64,000 nt of DNA from Bifidobacterium breve (GCA_945883725.1 CAMCXZ010000002.1:1-64000), one strand, 5' to 3'. Shown: positions 48,017 through 57,267, counted from the stretch's first letter. The notes: generated by a model not told the origin, from the sequence alone. Numbers and translations are program-made.

Positions 48017-49888
48017 ATGCTGCGCCCGTTAAAACTCAAAATCCAACGAGCTCCGCAGCCGGCTGGACCACCGGCAAGTGATTTACCGGTTGCCTCAGTT
48101 TGGGTTGATACTGGAATCCCGACTTTAACGGAGCCTTTCTCTTACCTGATTCCAGAGAAACTAAGTTTGCAAATCAGGATTGGTTCACGCGTCCAAGTGC
48201 CTTTTAAGGATAAGCATCTTGAAGGAATTGTTATTAACCGCACCTCTTTAACAGATGATGCCCGAGAGCTGAAATCGATCTATAAATTACTGGGGGAGTT
48301 TCCTGTTGCAAGTGGTGAGACACTTGAATTGATTTCATTGACCGCCAGTTATTGGGGCGGTTCACCATATGATGTAATCAGAAGCGCAATACCGCCTCGT
48401 GTAGCAAGTTCTGAAAAAGGCCTAGCGGCAAACGTTGCACCTGCGATCTCTAACTCAGAATCTACTGCTACCTTCCATTTACTGCCACCAAAGTTGGATC
48501 CTATTTCTGCTCTGATTTCTTTAATCGGAACTAGCAAGGTCATCGGCACAAAGTTAGTAATTGTGCCTACTGCTCGCGATTTGAATCGGTTAACTGCGGC
48601 TCTCGCTAATTCGGCCATTGAGTTCACCTCATTGGACTCAAATTTGCCCCGGGCCGATCGGTATCGCAATTTTCTTGCTGTGTCTCTTGGTGGCACCAAG
48701 TTAGTAGTCGGAATGCGTGCTGCCATATTTGCGCCAATTCCCGATCTCACTGAAATCTACCTTCATCAAGAAAATAGCGAGCATTACTACGAACGTAGAA
48801 CTCCATATTGGAATACTCGTGAAGTTGCCTGGATACGCTCAAAGATTTCCAATTTAGATCTCCATTTAACTGGCTACGTCCCCAGCTTGGATGTTGCGAT
48901 AGATATTGATAAGAAGGAAATTTTGTATCAGGCGGCGCGAGCTAAGATTTCAGTTGTTGCTCAGGCTAGTAGTAACGGTGAATTGATTCCGAGCAAGATT
49001 TATCAACAAGTTCGAAAAGCAATTGCGACTGGTCCAGTTCTTTTCTTGGTTCCGGCAAAAGGTTACGCGACTGCTATTAGTTGTGCTAAATGTCGCAATA
49101 TTGCTTTGTGCGAATGTGGCGGCAAGTTAAGCAAAAGTAGCGCCAAAAGTGACCCAGCCTGTGTCATATGTAGTAAGAAATATCAAAACTGGAAATGTGG
49201 TTGGTGTGGTGAGGCAAGAGTTTTCCTTACCAGCCGCGGTATCGAGCGATTTGCCGAAGAGATAGGAAGATCTTTCCCAAATCAAATCGTAATTCAATCT
49301 ACGGCAGGTGATCCACGAGATTCGGTGAGTGCTGAACCAGCGCTGGTAATATCAACTCCAGGTGTTGAACCAATTGCTGAGAAGGGTTACTCCGCTGTCG
49401 TTATCCTGCAAGTTGATCGCTTCTTAAGTTCAACCTCTTCAAACGGTGTCGAATCTGCGTACTCTAATTTCTTTGCCGCAAGCGCCTTAGTTGGCGACAC
49501 TGGGGTTGTTGCGTTGGTTCATGATGACGGAGCGCCAATTACTAGTGCGCTAACGACCTGGAATCCGGCTACGATTTCTAAACGAGAGATTGAGCAACGG
49601 ATTTCGCTTCAACTTCCACCAATATCTGGCGCTGTACTTGTTCTGGCCGATTCGGCGGAACTCGTAAGACTCAAGAGTGCGTTAGAGAGTGCCAAAGAAG
49701 AAAGCAGGGCACCTAAAACGCTTCGAGTTTATGGGCCAACAGCAGGTGAAGGTGCAAAGCTCACACTCTTGGTAGATCCAATCGAGCAGTTGGAAATCGT
49801 TTCGTTATTACGTGAGATCAATAAACGACGAGCCATCTCAAAGAAGCCATTGCTGGCATATCGCGTCAATCCATACTCGCTCGATTAA
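48017..49888 (+). CDS. priA: Primosomal protein N' (PriA), helicase-inactive form
   Basis: The 623-aa homologue of the replication-restart protein has the N-terminal 3' DNA-binding domain (VWVDTGIPTLTEPFSYLIP near 27-45) and a zinc region with cysteine pairs from about residue 356 to 402 (CAKC, CEC, CVIC, CGWC). The ATPase motifs are lost: there is no GSGKT Walker A, and the DEEH box position reads HQENSEHYYERRTPYWNTR. Loss of helicase motifs is known for actinobacterial PriA, so this is family-typical rather than a local defect. It likely acts as a DNA-binding loader without helicase activity. Confidence 0.9.
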   Translation: MLRPLKLKIQRAPQPAGPPASDLPVASVWVDTGIPTLTEPFSYLIPEKLSLQIRIGSRVQVPFKDKHLEGIVINRTSLTDDARELKSIYKLLGEFPVASGETLELISLTASYWGGSPYDVIRSAIPPRVASSEKGLAANVAPAISNSESTATFHLLPPKLDPISALISLIGTSKVIGTKLVIVPTARDLNRLTAALANSAIEFTSLDSNLPRADRYRNFLAVSLGGTKLVVGMRAAIFAPIPDLTEIYLHQENSEHYYERRTPYWNTREVAWIRSKISNLDLHLTGYVPSLDVAIDIDKKEILYQAARAKISVVAQASSNGELIPSKIYQQVRKAIATGPVLFLVPAKGYATAISCAKCRNIALCECGGKLSKSSAKSDPACVICSKKYQNWKCGWCGEARVFLTSRGIERFAEEIGRSFPNQIVIQSTAGDPRDSVSAEPALVISTPGVEPIAEKGYSAVVILQVDRFLSSTSSNGVESAYSNFFAASALVGDTGVVALVHDDGAPITSALTTWNPATISKREIEQRISLQLPPISGAVLVLADSAELVRLKSALESAKEESRAPKTLRVYGPTAGEGAKLTLLVDPIEQLEIVSLLREINKRRAISKKPLLAYRVNPYSLD

Positions 49889-49902
49889 GTCCACGCTGTT
49901 GA

Positions 49903-49908
49903 TAGGAT
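49903..49908 (+). promoter_or_regulatory. -10 hexamer TAGGAT for def, leaderless arrangement
   Basis: TAGGAT ends 7 nt before the def ATG in the 27-bp gap after priA. No ribosome site is visible. Confidence 0.4.
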
Positions 49909-49915
49909 TGCGCCC

Positions 49916-50476
49916 ATGTCGATTCAACCAATCCGCCTTTTCGGAGACCCAGTGCTGGTTACTCCAGCGGCGAGTGTGGTCGACTTTGATAAAGAACTCC
50001 GAAATCTCGTTGCCGACTTAACCGAGACGATGATTGAAGCCCCAGGGGCTGGTTTAGCCGCACCACAAATCGGAGTATCGCTACGTGTCTTCGTCTGGGA
50101 TGTTGATGACGAACTTGGGCATCTAATTAATCCGACGTTAGATTTAAGCGACGAGCTACAAGATGGCGAAGAAGGATGCTTAAGTTTCCCTGATTTACGT
50201 TACCCAACGCCGCGTGCGATGCGAGTCGTTGCCAAAGGTTTTAATATGTATGGAGATCCAATCAGAGTTGAAGGAAGCGAACTGCTCGCACGAGCAATCC
50301 AGCATGAGACTGACCATTTAGATGGCATTGTCTTTATTGACCGGTTAACAACTGCTGATCGTAAGCTGGCAATGAAAGAGATTCGTGAATCAGAATGGTT
50401 TGGTTCCGCGATTGCCAACGGCACTTCACCAGTAATTAAGGTATCTCCGCATTTCACCAATGGTTTAGGAAACTAG
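49916..50476 (+). CDS. def: Peptide deformylase
   Basis: Removes the formyl group from new proteins. The 186-aa metalloenzyme has the three motifs GAGLAAPQIG (44-53), EGCLSFP with Cys88 and QHETDHLDG with His130, Glu131 and His134. fmt, which adds the formyl group to initiator tRNA, starts on the last base of its stop codon, a natural pair. Confidence 0.96.
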   Translation: MSIQPIRLFGDPVLVTPAASVVDFDKELRNLVADLTETMIEAPGAGLAAPQIGVSLRVFVWDVDDELGHLINPTLDLSDELQDGEEGCLSFPDLRYPTPRAMRVVAKGFNMYGDPIRVEGSELLARAIQHETDHLDGIVFIDRLTTADRKLAMKEIRESEWFGSAIANGTSPVIKVSPHFTNGLGN

Positions 50477-51381
50477 TGAAGATTGCGGTTGCCGCGTCGC
50501 CTGAAGTTGCTATCCCGACTTTAGAATATTTGCTCGCATCTGATCATGAACTAGCACTCATCATTTCTCGCCCCGATAGCCAAGTTGGTAGGGGTCGCGA
50601 ACTCACGCCAACCGCAGTTTCAAAGTGGGCAACCGCCAACGGCATTGAACTTTATTGCCCCAATAAGGCAGTCGATTTTGATGATCGGCTTAAGAGTTTC
50701 GATCTGGTGGTAACGATCGGGTATGGCGTTTTGTTGCCTGAATACATTCTCAACCAACCAAAGCACGGCTTCATAAATCTGCATTTCTCGCTTCTACCAA
50801 AATTGCGAGGTGCCGCCCCTGCTCAACGCGCCATCATCGATGGCCTTACGGAAACAGGTATTACTGTTTTCCAACTTGATGCAGGCATGGATGCTGGTCC
50901 GATCTATCTACAAACAAAACATCCGATTAAGCCAAACACAACGGCTGGCGAACTACTTACTGAACTAGCGCAATTAGGGCCAAGTGCGATTGAGCAAACT
51001 CTTTACGCAATCGAAAACGGCATTCAACCTGTCTTGCAAGATCACTCACTGGCCACCAGTGCTGCCAAATTGGATAAGGCTGAGGCTCAAATTCATTGGT
51101 CTAGCTCCGCTGCAGAGATTGTGAATAAGATTTTGGGTTTCGCGCCTAATCCTGGAGCAACAGCAAAGTTCCGAGGTGAAGCTCTTCGGATAACCAGGGC
51201 GAAAGGCAGCGATCAGTCACTGCCGGTTGGAGAAATTACTTCAGCAAACGGTTCGGTTTTTGTGGGAACTTCTACAACTGCGGTTGAACTTCTTGAAGTA
51301 ACTCCGGCTGGCAAGAAATCCATGTCGGCTGCGGCATGGGCAAATGGCGCTCGTTTTTCCGCTGGGGAAACCATTGAATAA
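50476..51381 (+). CDS. fmt: Methionyl-tRNA formyltransferase
   Basis: Formylates Met-tRNAfMet with 10-formyl-THF. The 301-aa protein has the catalytic INLHFSLLPKLRGAAP (Asn101, His103), the LDAGMDAG motif and a C-terminal OB domain from about 205. The GTG start overlaps the def stop by 1 nt. The end overlaps rsmB by 8 nt. Confidence 0.95.
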   Translation: MKIAVAASPEVAIPTLEYLLASDHELALIISRPDSQVGRGRELTPTAVSKWATANGIELYCPNKAVDFDDRLKSFDLVVTIGYGVLLPEYILNQPKHGFINLHFSLLPKLRGAAPAQRAIIDGLTETGITVFQLDAGMDAGPIYLQTKHPIKPNTTAGELLTELAQLGPSAIEQTLYAIENGIQPVLQDHSLATSAAKLDKAEAQIHWSSSAAEIVNKILGFAPNPGATAKFRGEALRITRAKGSDQSLPVGEITSANGSVFVGTSTTAVELLEVTPAGKKSMSAAAWANGARFSAGETIE

Positions 51382-52729
51382 GCCGGTTCCGCGCACCTAT
51401 AAGCGTGCAAATCCAGATGCGACTCGACTTCTGGTTTTCGATTTACTAACTGAAGTTAATCGCAGCGATGGTTACTCCAATCTACTTTTACCGCAAGCTC
51501 TAACTGCCAGCAAGTTCGATGACCGAGATAAGGCTTTTGCAACTGAACTTCTTTATGGGACTCTACGAATGCAAGGTCGTCATGATTGGATTTTGGCGCA
51601 AGTTTCTAATCGCTCCTGGGATCAAATAGATCCAGGTGTTATAGATGTTGGACGCATGGCGTTACAACAGATACATGAGATGCGCGTGCCAGATCATGCC
51701 GCCGTTTCTGCCTCAGTTGATATCGCTCGCAAAAGATTAGGCGAAGCCCAAGGTTCATTCCTAAACGCTTTACTTCGCGCTGTTTTGAAGGAATCACTCG
51801 AAGAGTGGTTGGCTCCTCTTGCCGATCTCAAAGATCCGATCGAGCGACTTTCGATCAAATATTCCCATCCGCAATGGATCGTTTCAGCCTATTTTGATCT
51901 ACTTAAAAGCGAAGCAGATGTGACAGCAGCTTTGATCGCAAACAACATTCCAGCGCAACCAACGTTAGTTTCCTGGCCTGGTCGTTCTACCCAATCTGAG
52001 TTAGTAGAACTTGGGGGAGTGCCCACGCAATATTCTCCATATGGCGTTCGACTATCAGGCTCTCCTGGTGCGATACCCGCAATTAGAGAGCGACGCGCTG
52101 GCGTACAGGATGAAGGCTCTCAATTGGTTGCCGAAATATTTGCTGCAGTTAGCAAGAACGCACATAGCTGGCTAGATCTTTGTGCCGGACCTGGCGGTAA
52201 AGCCGCACTCATTTCAAGCATTGCTGCACTTGGTGATCACACATTCACGGCTAATGAAATTTCTGAACCTCGAGCAAATTTAGTTTCGCAAGTAGTCGAG
52301 TTTGGCCAAGTATTAGTTGGTGATGGTCGGCAAATCGATAACACTGGTCGCACTTTTGATGCCATCTTGGCAGATGTGCCATGTACTGGGCTCGGCGCTC
52401 TTAGGCGTCGACCTGAAGTTCGCTGGCGACGAACCCTTGCCGACCTGCGAACTCTTACTGATCTACAAATTGAGTTAAGTGATGCTGCGATTGCAGTTTT
52501 AAATCCAAACGGTTTTTTTGCATACGTCACTTGTTCGCCTCATCTAGCTGAAACGAAGTTCCAAGTTTCGGCTATTTTGAAAAAACATCCGGAACTCATA
52601 AAAGTAGATCTCCGGCCGTATTTCCCAAGTGGATTAATAAGTGCAATTGATGATGGTTCGCTTTTGCTTTGGCCGCAAATTCATAACACGGATGCAATGT
52701 TCATGACTATCTTTCAAAAGACGGGTTAG
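51374..52729 (+). CDS. rsmB: 16S rRNA m5C967 methyltransferase (RsmB/Sun)
   Basis: SAM-dependent rRNA cytosine methyltransferase. The 451-aa protein has an N-terminal NusB-like RNA-binding domain (about 12-150) and a Rossmann methyltransferase domain with LDLCAGPGGKAA, the motif IV cysteine in DVPCTGLGALRRRPE and the motif VI cysteine in YVTCSPH. The start used is TTG, 8 nt inside fmt with GGGGAAA upstream; an in-frame ATG at 51344 is the alternative and would add 10 residues. The TAG stop is also the first half of the rpe hexamer. Confidence 0.9.
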   Translation: MNKPVPRTYKRANPDATRLLVFDLLTEVNRSDGYSNLLLPQALTASKFDDRDKAFATELLYGTLRMQGRHDWILAQVSNRSWDQIDPGVIDVGRMALQQIHEMRVPDHAAVSASVDIARKRLGEAQGSFLNALLRAVLKESLEEWLAPLADLKDPIERLSIKYSHPQWIVSAYFDLLKSEADVTAALIANNIPAQPTLVSWPGRSTQSELVELGGVPTQYSPYGVRLSGSPGAIPAIRERRAGVQDEGSQLVAEIFAAVSKNAHSWLDLCAGPGGKAALISSIAALGDHTFTANEISEPRANLVSQVVEFGQVLVGDGRQIDNTGRTFDAILADVPCTGLGALRRRPEVRWRRTLADLRTLTDLQIELSDAAIAVLNPNGFFAYVTCSPHLAETKFQVSAILKKHPELIKVDLRPYFPSGLISAIDDGSLLLWPQIHNTDAMFMTIFQKTG

Positions 52730-52732
52730 GCT
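52727..52732 (+). promoter_or_regulatory. -10 hexamer TAGGCT for rpe, formed by the rsmB stop codon
   Basis: TAGGCT begins with the rsmB TAG stop and ends 6 nt before the rpe ATG. A -35-like ATGACT (52703-52708) lies 18 bp upstream. Confidence 0.5.
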
Positions 52733-52738
52733 TGATTC

Positions 52739-53404
52739 ATGTCTCATCAGATCAGAATCACACCAAGTATTCTCAATGCTGATTTTTCAAATTTGGGTGG
52801 AGAGATAGAGCGAATTTCTGCCACTTCCGATTTGGTTCATCTAGATGTAATGGATGATGTTTTCGTTCCCAACTTCACCTTTGATTTCAAGCAGGCATCA
52901 GAAATTATTGCCGTAAGTAAATTGCCAGTGGATGCGCATCTAATGGTTGCCGACGTAGATCTAATAGCGCCAAAGTATGCTGAAGTCGGATGTGCGAGTG
53001 TCACCATTCATGCTGAGGCCACAATCGATATTCGGGGCACCTTAAAAGCGATTCGTAGCAATGGAGCACGAGCATCGCTAGCACTTAAGCCGAAGACTTC
53101 ACTTGATCCGTATCTAGAATTTCTAGATGATCTCGACATGCTTCTTATCATGACGGTCGAGCCTGGTTTTGGTGGCCAGAAATTTATGACCGACCAGTTA
53201 CCTAAGATTGCACGTGCGCGTAAAGAAATCGGGACAAAAGCAATTTGGCTACAGGTTGATGGCGGTATCTCACTTGAAACGATCGAATCCGCGGCCACAG
53301 CTGGTGCCGATACTTTCGTTGCTGGTAGTGCGGTGTTTAATAGCGCAGACCCTGCGCAAATGGTCTCTATTCTGCGCGAAAAAGCTCAATCAGTCAGCGG
53401 CTAA
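52739..53404 (+). CDS. rpe: Ribulose-phosphate 3-epimerase
   Basis: Interconverts ribulose 5-phosphate and xylulose 5-phosphate. The 221-aa TIM barrel has TPSILNADFSNL (near 8-19), the metal-binding HLDVMDDVFVPN (His34, Asp36), DAHLMV (His67) and VDGGIS. The residue after VMD is Asp where most homologues have Gly. Confidence 0.95.
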   Translation: MSHQIRITPSILNADFSNLGGEIERISATSDLVHLDVMDDVFVPNFTFDFKQASEIIAVSKLPVDAHLMVADVDLIAPKYAEVGCASVTIHAEATIDIRGTLKAIRSNGARASLALKPKTSLDPYLEFLDDLDMLLIMTVEPGFGGQKFMTDQLPKIARARKEIGTKAIWLQVDGGISLETIESAATAGADTFVAGSAVFNSADPAQMVSILREKAQSVSG

Positions 53405-53444
53405 CTGAGAAATAAATAGTGGTCCACGTTCTTTGCTCTTGAAG

Positions 53445-53450
53445 TAAACT
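53445..53450 (+). promoter_or_regulatory. -10 hexamer TAAACT for hisE-hisG, leaderless arrangement
   Basis: TAAACT ends 6 nt before the hisE ATG in a 52-bp gap. No attenuator-like histidine-rich leader peptide is present. Confidence 0.45.
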
Positions 53451-53456
53451 GATCCC

Positions 53457-53720
53457 ATGAAGTCATTTGAATCGCTCTTTGCCGAACTAACAGAAAAAGT
53501 GGCAGCTCAATCGCCGGACTCAGCCACCGTAGTTGCGGTTGGCGCTGGGGTTCATTCAATTGGCAAGAAAGTTCTAGAAGAGGCTGGCGAAGTATGGCTG
53601 GCTGCCGAACATGAGAGCGATGAGGCTCTGGCCGAAGAGATAAGCCAATTGCTCTATCACTTGCAAGTTCTTATGTTAGCTCGCCAAATTTCAATTGCCG
53701 ATGTTTATCGATACTTATAG
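53457..53720 (+). CDS. hisE: Phosphoribosyl-ATP pyrophosphatase
   Basis: Second step of histidine synthesis. The 87-aa MazG-like all-alpha protein has [13 protein letters not shown] and [15 protein letters not shown], the acidic metal-binding helices; the SQLLYH form is that seen in actinobacteria. hisG follows after 9 nt, with a GGAG ribosome site between. The remaining his genes are not in the window. Confidence 0.94.
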   Translation: MKSFESLFAELTEKVAAQSPDSATVVAVGAGVHSIGKKVLEEAGEVWLAAEHESDEALAEEISQLLYHLQVLMLARQISIADVYRYL

Positions 53721-53729
53721 GAGCAGAAA

Positions 53730-54569
53730 ATGATTCGAATTGCAGTTCCTAATAAGGGTTCACTTGCTGAAGCGTCGATCTCAATTCTTAAAGAGGCAGG
53801 CTATCGTCAACGAGTTGATTCTCGCGATTTAGTTTTACTGGATCCTGAAAATGGTGTTGAGTTTTATTACTTGCGGCCACGCGATATTGCGATTTATGTT
53901 GGTTCTGGCGAATTGGAAGCGGGAATCACCGGGCGTGATTTGCTAATTGATTCAGGTGCACCAGCAAAGGAAATCTTAAGTTTAGGATTCGGCGGTTCTA
54001 CTTTTAGATTTGCCGGTGGTACAGATCGCGAATGGAAGATAGGTGATCTCGCCGGCAAACGGATTGCGACTGCCTATCCAGGTCTAGTAGCGGCGCACTT
54101 GAAGGAATTGAAGATCTATGCCGATGTTGTTCGTTTAGATGGCGCAGTCGAGAGCAGTGTGCGACTGGGAGTTGCAGATGTAATCGCCGATGTGGTCAGT
54201 ACTGGAAACACGTTGCGACAAGCTGGTCTTAAAATTTTTGGTGAGCCAATTCTTAACAGTGAAGCAATCTTGATTAAGAACTCCAGCCAAGCCGATGGTC
54301 TTGAGATTCTTATGCGCCGACTGCAGGGTGTAGTTACAGCCAGACAATACGTGTTGCTTGATTACGATATTCCAAAGAGTGCTCTCGATCGGGCTTGCGA
54401 ACTAACCCCGGGCTTGGAGTCACCAACTATTTCACCACTACAAAAGGCAGACTGGGTCGCGGTGCGTGCAATGGTTCCACGCCTGGACACTAACGCCGTG
54501 ATGGATGATCTTTGGACAATTGGAGCTCGCGGTATTTTGGTTACTGATATCCACGCTTGTCGCTTATAA
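53730..54569 (+). CDS. hisG: ATP phosphoribosyltransferase, long form
   Basis: First and regulated step of histidine synthesis. The 279-aa protein is the long, HisZ-independent form: a periplasmic-binding-like catalytic domain ([11 protein letters not shown] at the start, [14 protein letters not shown] for the PRPP loop) and a C-terminal ACT-like domain from about residue 205 that would bind histidine for feedback inhibition. It ends 1 nt from the stop of the convergent serB. Confidence 0.95.
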   Translation: MIRIAVPNKGSLAEASISILKEAGYRQRVDSRDLVLLDPENGVEFYYLRPRDIAIYVGSGELEAGITGRDLLIDSGAPAKEILSLGFGGSTFRFAGGTDREWKIGDLAGKRIATAYPGLVAAHLKELKIYADVVRLDGAVESSVRLGVADVIADVVSTGNTLRQAGLKIFGEPILNSEAILIKNSSQADGLEILMRRLQGVVTARQYVLLDYDIPKSALDRACELTPGLESPTISPLQKADWVAVRAMVPRLDTNAVMDDLWTIGARGILVTDIHACRL

Positions 54570-54570
54570 C

Positions 54571-55761
54571 TTAAATATTTGCAGCTTCCACATCTTCGCG
54601 CGTAATACCGAGCAAATAAAGTACTGAATCCAAATAAGGCGCAGATAGTGAACTGTCTGCAGCTGCACGGACGGCAGGCTTTGCATTAAATGCGATACCT
54701 AGACCTGCCGCTGCAATCATGTCTAAGTCATTAGCGCCATCACCGATAGCAATAGTTTGTTCGAGAGTAACACCGGCTTTAGTTGCAAAATCTCGCAGCG
54801 CTTGGGCCTTAGCTGCTCGATCAATAATCGGCTGAAGAACTTTTCCAGTCAATTTTCCACCAACAATTTCAAGATTATTAGCGCGGTAGTTAGTGATTCC
54901 CAATTCGGTTAGCAATGGCTCAATAACGCAAGTGAACCCACCTGAAACAACAGCTACTTCGTGACCCAACTTCTGCAACGTCTTAACCAGAGTCCGAGCT
55001 CCTGGAGTTAACTTAATTTCGTTTCGCACTTGGTCAAGAATTTCCTCAGAAGCACCAGCTAAAAGCGCTACCCGAGCACGCAATGAAGCTTCGAAGTCTA
55101 ACTCGCCAGCCATTGCCGCATTAGTTATCTCGATAACTTGCTTTTCGACGCCGACCTTGGCTGCAAGCAACTCGATAACTTCCTGCTGGATAAGAGTGGA
55201 ATCCACATCCATTACAACTAATTTCTTGGCCAATCTCGCTAATCCACCAGGGGAGACAGCAATATCTATTCCCACTTCACGGGCAACTAGAGCAAGAGAG
55301 GTGCGTAATTGATCAACGCTTGCTGCCGACACTTGAAACTCAACTGCCGTAACAGGGTATGAAGCAGTACGAAAAATACGTTCGATGTTTCCACCTTGGG
55401 CAGAAATTGCGGTGGCGATCGCTGCGATTGCACTTGGCTGCAGCTTTTGCGATAAAGCTACAACATGTAAGAGACCTTGCTTAGCTTGAATCGAACTAGT
55501 CGCGGAATCTGAAAAGAGCGTCGCGATGTCCACATCTAGCTTCACGGCACATTCATTTAAATCAGCTTCTATCGCACCAGCATGCGCCGGGCTCAAACCA
55601 ATCAAAACAGTCAATATCAAGCGATCACTAATCACGACCTGCTCAATATCCAACACGGTGATAGCAAAAGGTTCTAGGGTGGCAAATAGCGCTTGGGTGA
55701 TGCCAGGGGCATCTGAGCCAGTTAGAAGAATAAGGCCAGTGTGTTGCGCATCGCTGCTCAT
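54571..55761 (-). CDS. serB: Phosphoserine phosphatase with N-terminal ACT domains
   Basis: Final step of serine synthesis. The 396-aa protein has two ACT-like domains (about 8-80 and 95-170) and a HAD phosphatase domain with the nucleophile motif DVDST (Asp185, Asp187), VSGGFT and GDGANDLDM. This layout matches mycobacterial SerB2, whose ACT domains respond to amino acids. The ATG lies 6 nt after a minus-strand TAATCT hexamer. An ABC ATPase gene is divergent upstream, also a neighbour of serB2 in mycobacteria. Confidence 0.94.
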   Translation of the reverse strand: MSSDAQHTGLILLTGSDAPGITQALFATLEPFAITVLDIEQVVISDRLILTVLIGLSPAHAGAIEADLNECAVKLDVDIATLFSDSATSSIQAKQGLLHVVALSQKLQPSAIAAIATAISAQGGNIERIFRTASYPVTAVEFQVSAASVDQLRTSLALVAREVGIDIAVSPGGLARLAKKLVVMDVDSTLIQQEVIELLAAKVGVEKQVIEITNAAMAGELDFEASLRARVALLAGASEEILDQVRNEIKLTPGARTLVKTLQKLGHEVAVVSGGFTCVIEPLLTELGITNYRANNLEIVGGKLTGKVLQPIIDRAAKAQALRDFATKAGVTLEQTIAIGDGANDLDMIAAAGLGIAFNAKPAVRAAADSSLSAPYLDSVLYLLGITREDVEAANI

Positions 55762-55767
55762 ATGCGC

Positions 55768-55773
55768 AGATTA
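55768..55773 (-). promoter_or_regulatory. -10 hexamer TAATCT for serB, leaderless arrangement
   Basis: On the minus strand TAATCT ends 6 nt before the serB ATG in the 40-bp divergent gap. Confidence 0.45.
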
Positions 55774-55787
55774 CCGTGAATCCACGC

Positions 55788-55793
55788 TATCTT
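55788..55793 (+). promoter_or_regulatory. -10 hexamer TATCTT for the ABC ATPase gene
   Basis: TATCTT lies 8 nt before ATG 55802. With the serB hexamer it makes a compact back-to-back promoter pair. Confidence 0.3.
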
Positions 55794-55801
55794 TTCGTTC
55801 T

Positions 55802-56593
55802 ATGGCAAGCGATACCGTTCTAACTCTCGACGAAGTAACCGTTCGTCGCGGGGCCTCAACTATCTTGGGGCCACTGTCGCTGACCTTGCGAACTGGGCAA
55901 CGATGGGTGATTTTAGGCCCGAATGGCGCCGGCAAATCCACACTTCTGCAATTAATCGCCACTCGTATTTTTCCATCTTCGGGTTCTGCGCTAATCCTTG
56001 ATAAAGCAATGGGCAAAGTTGATCTCTTTGAATTACGAACCAGAATCGGTCTGGTCTCGGCTAACAGCACGACCGGAATCCCAGATGGAGAACTTGTTCG
56101 AGATGTCGTTCTAACTGCGGCTTACGCAATCAGTGGTCGCTGGAATGAAACCTATGATCTCTGGGATGAATCCCGAGCCATCGCGTTGCTGACAACTTTT
56201 GGAGTTAGAAGTTTGGGCGATCGTGCTTACGGAACACTAAGTGAGGGTGAACGCAAGCGCGTAACAATAGCTCGCGCTCTAATGGTTGATCCCGAATTAA
56301 TTTTACTTGATGAACCTACTTCTGGACTAGATCTGCCGGGTCGAGAAGATCTGTTAACTCGATTTGCCACTTTTGCAAGTGATCCATCGTCACCAGCTTC
56401 AATTATTGTCACGCACCATCTCGAGGAGATTCCGGTAGGCACCACGCACGCACTGCTTATTAAGAACGGCCAGATTGCCTACTCTGGCGAGATCAATGAT
56501 GTCTTGACCACTCAAAATGTTTCTGAGGTTTTCAACTACCCACTTACGGTTACCAAAGAGGGTGCTCGGTTCTTTGCTCGCTCAAATCGATAA
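55802..56593 (+). CDS. ABC transporter ATP-binding protein without partner permease
   Basis: The 263-aa ATPase has Walker A GPNGAGKST (39-47), signature LSEGERKR, Walker B LILLDEPTSGLD and the switch histidine in TIIVTHH-like IVTHH. No membrane or binding-protein gene lies next to it. A single ATPase next to serB2 is also known in mycobacteria, so the association is old. ATG 55802 is preferred to in-frame codons upstream, which would run through serB antisense. Substrate unknown. The last 20 nt overlap ung. Confidence 0.88.
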   Translation: MASDTVLTLDEVTVRRGASTILGPLSLTLRTGQRWVILGPNGAGKSTLLQLIATRIFPSSGSALILDKAMGKVDLFELRTRIGLVSANSTTGIPDGELVRDVVLTAAYAISGRWNETYDLWDESRAIALLTTFGVRSLGDRAYGTLSEGERKRVTIARALMVDPELILLDEPTSGLDLPGREDLLTRFATFASDPSSPASIIVTHHLEEIPVGTTHALLIKNGQIAYSGEINDVLTTQNVSEVFNYPLTVTKEGARFFARSNR

Positions 56594-57215
56594 GAGTTGG
56601 CAGCCATTATTTGCTAGGTACCAATCAGAGCTAACCGAGATCCAAAACATCGTTGCTTCGCAACGAATCGCACCGGCAAATGAGAACGTATTTCGGGTCT
56701 TTAACTATTCGATTGATCATTACCGCGCCGTGATCGTGGGCCAAGACCCTTATCCGACGCCAGGATATGCAACTGGATTAGCGTTTAGTGTTAATCCTGA
56801 GGTTAGAAAACTTCCGGCTTCACTTAAGAATATATTTACCGAGTATGTATCGGATACAGGTTTTAGCCAACCAAAAAATGGCGACTTATCGGATTGGGCT
56901 CGAAACGGGGTCGCGCTTTTAAACAGCTCTCTAACTCTAAATCTTGATAATAAGTCAGATCATTTATCAATTGGTTGGCAACGTATTACCGCCGCTGTCT
57001 TAGAAGTTCTGGCTAATCGTGGATGTGTGGCAATCCTTTGGGGGAGTCAGGCCCAGAAGTTGGGATCCGCTTTCGCCGAAGATCAGAAAGTCCAGTCGGT
57101 GCACCCGAGCCCGCTTTCGGCCTATCGAGGGTTCTTTGGGAGTAAACCGTTTACTAAATGCAATGAGCTATTAATCTCTTCGGATCAGATTCCGATAAAT
57201 TGGCGTTTGCCGTAA
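56574..57215 (+). CDS. ung: Uracil-DNA glycosylase, family 1
   Basis: Excises uracil from DNA. The protein (about 214 aa) has the water-activating Asp in GQDPYPTPGYATGLAFS (the actinobacterial variant of GQDPYHGPGQAHG) and the DNA-intercalation loop HPSPLSAYRGFFGS. Ends with NWRLP as in mycobacteria. The start is uncertain: TTG at 56574 has GAGGG 11 nt upstream and fits the family N-terminus; GTG at 56562 is an alternative. Either start lies inside the ABC ATPase gene. Confidence 0.9.
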   Translation: MLAQIDKSWQPLFARYQSELTEIQNIVASQRIAPANENVFRVFNYSIDHYRAVIVGQDPYPTPGYATGLAFSVNPEVRKLPASLKNIFTEYVSDTGFSQPKNGDLSDWARNGVALLNSSLTLNLDNKSDHLSIGWQRITAAVLEVLANRGCVAILWGSQAQKLGSAFAEDQKVQSVHPSPLSAYRGFFGSKPFTKCNELLISSDQIPINWRLP

Positions 57216-57218
57216 TAG

Positions 57219-57250
57219 AAAACGGGCCACGATTTCTCGTGGCCCGTTTT
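57219..57250. terminator. Bidirectional intrinsic terminator between ung and the purine permease
   Basis: A perfect 14-bp stem (AAAACGGGCCACGA, loop TTTC, TCGTGGCCCGTTTT) with A-run and T-run flanks lies between the two convergent stop codons. It can terminate transcripts from both sides and is the only strong terminator seen between protein genes in the window. Confidence 0.9.
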
Positions 57251-57267
57251 CATTAAGTTTACTTAGC

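Noticed and set aside
55526-55801. N-terminal extension of the ABC ATPase
   Set aside because: The open frame continues upstream, but this part lies antisense within serB and has no ABC-domain similarity; ATG 55802 fits the family start.
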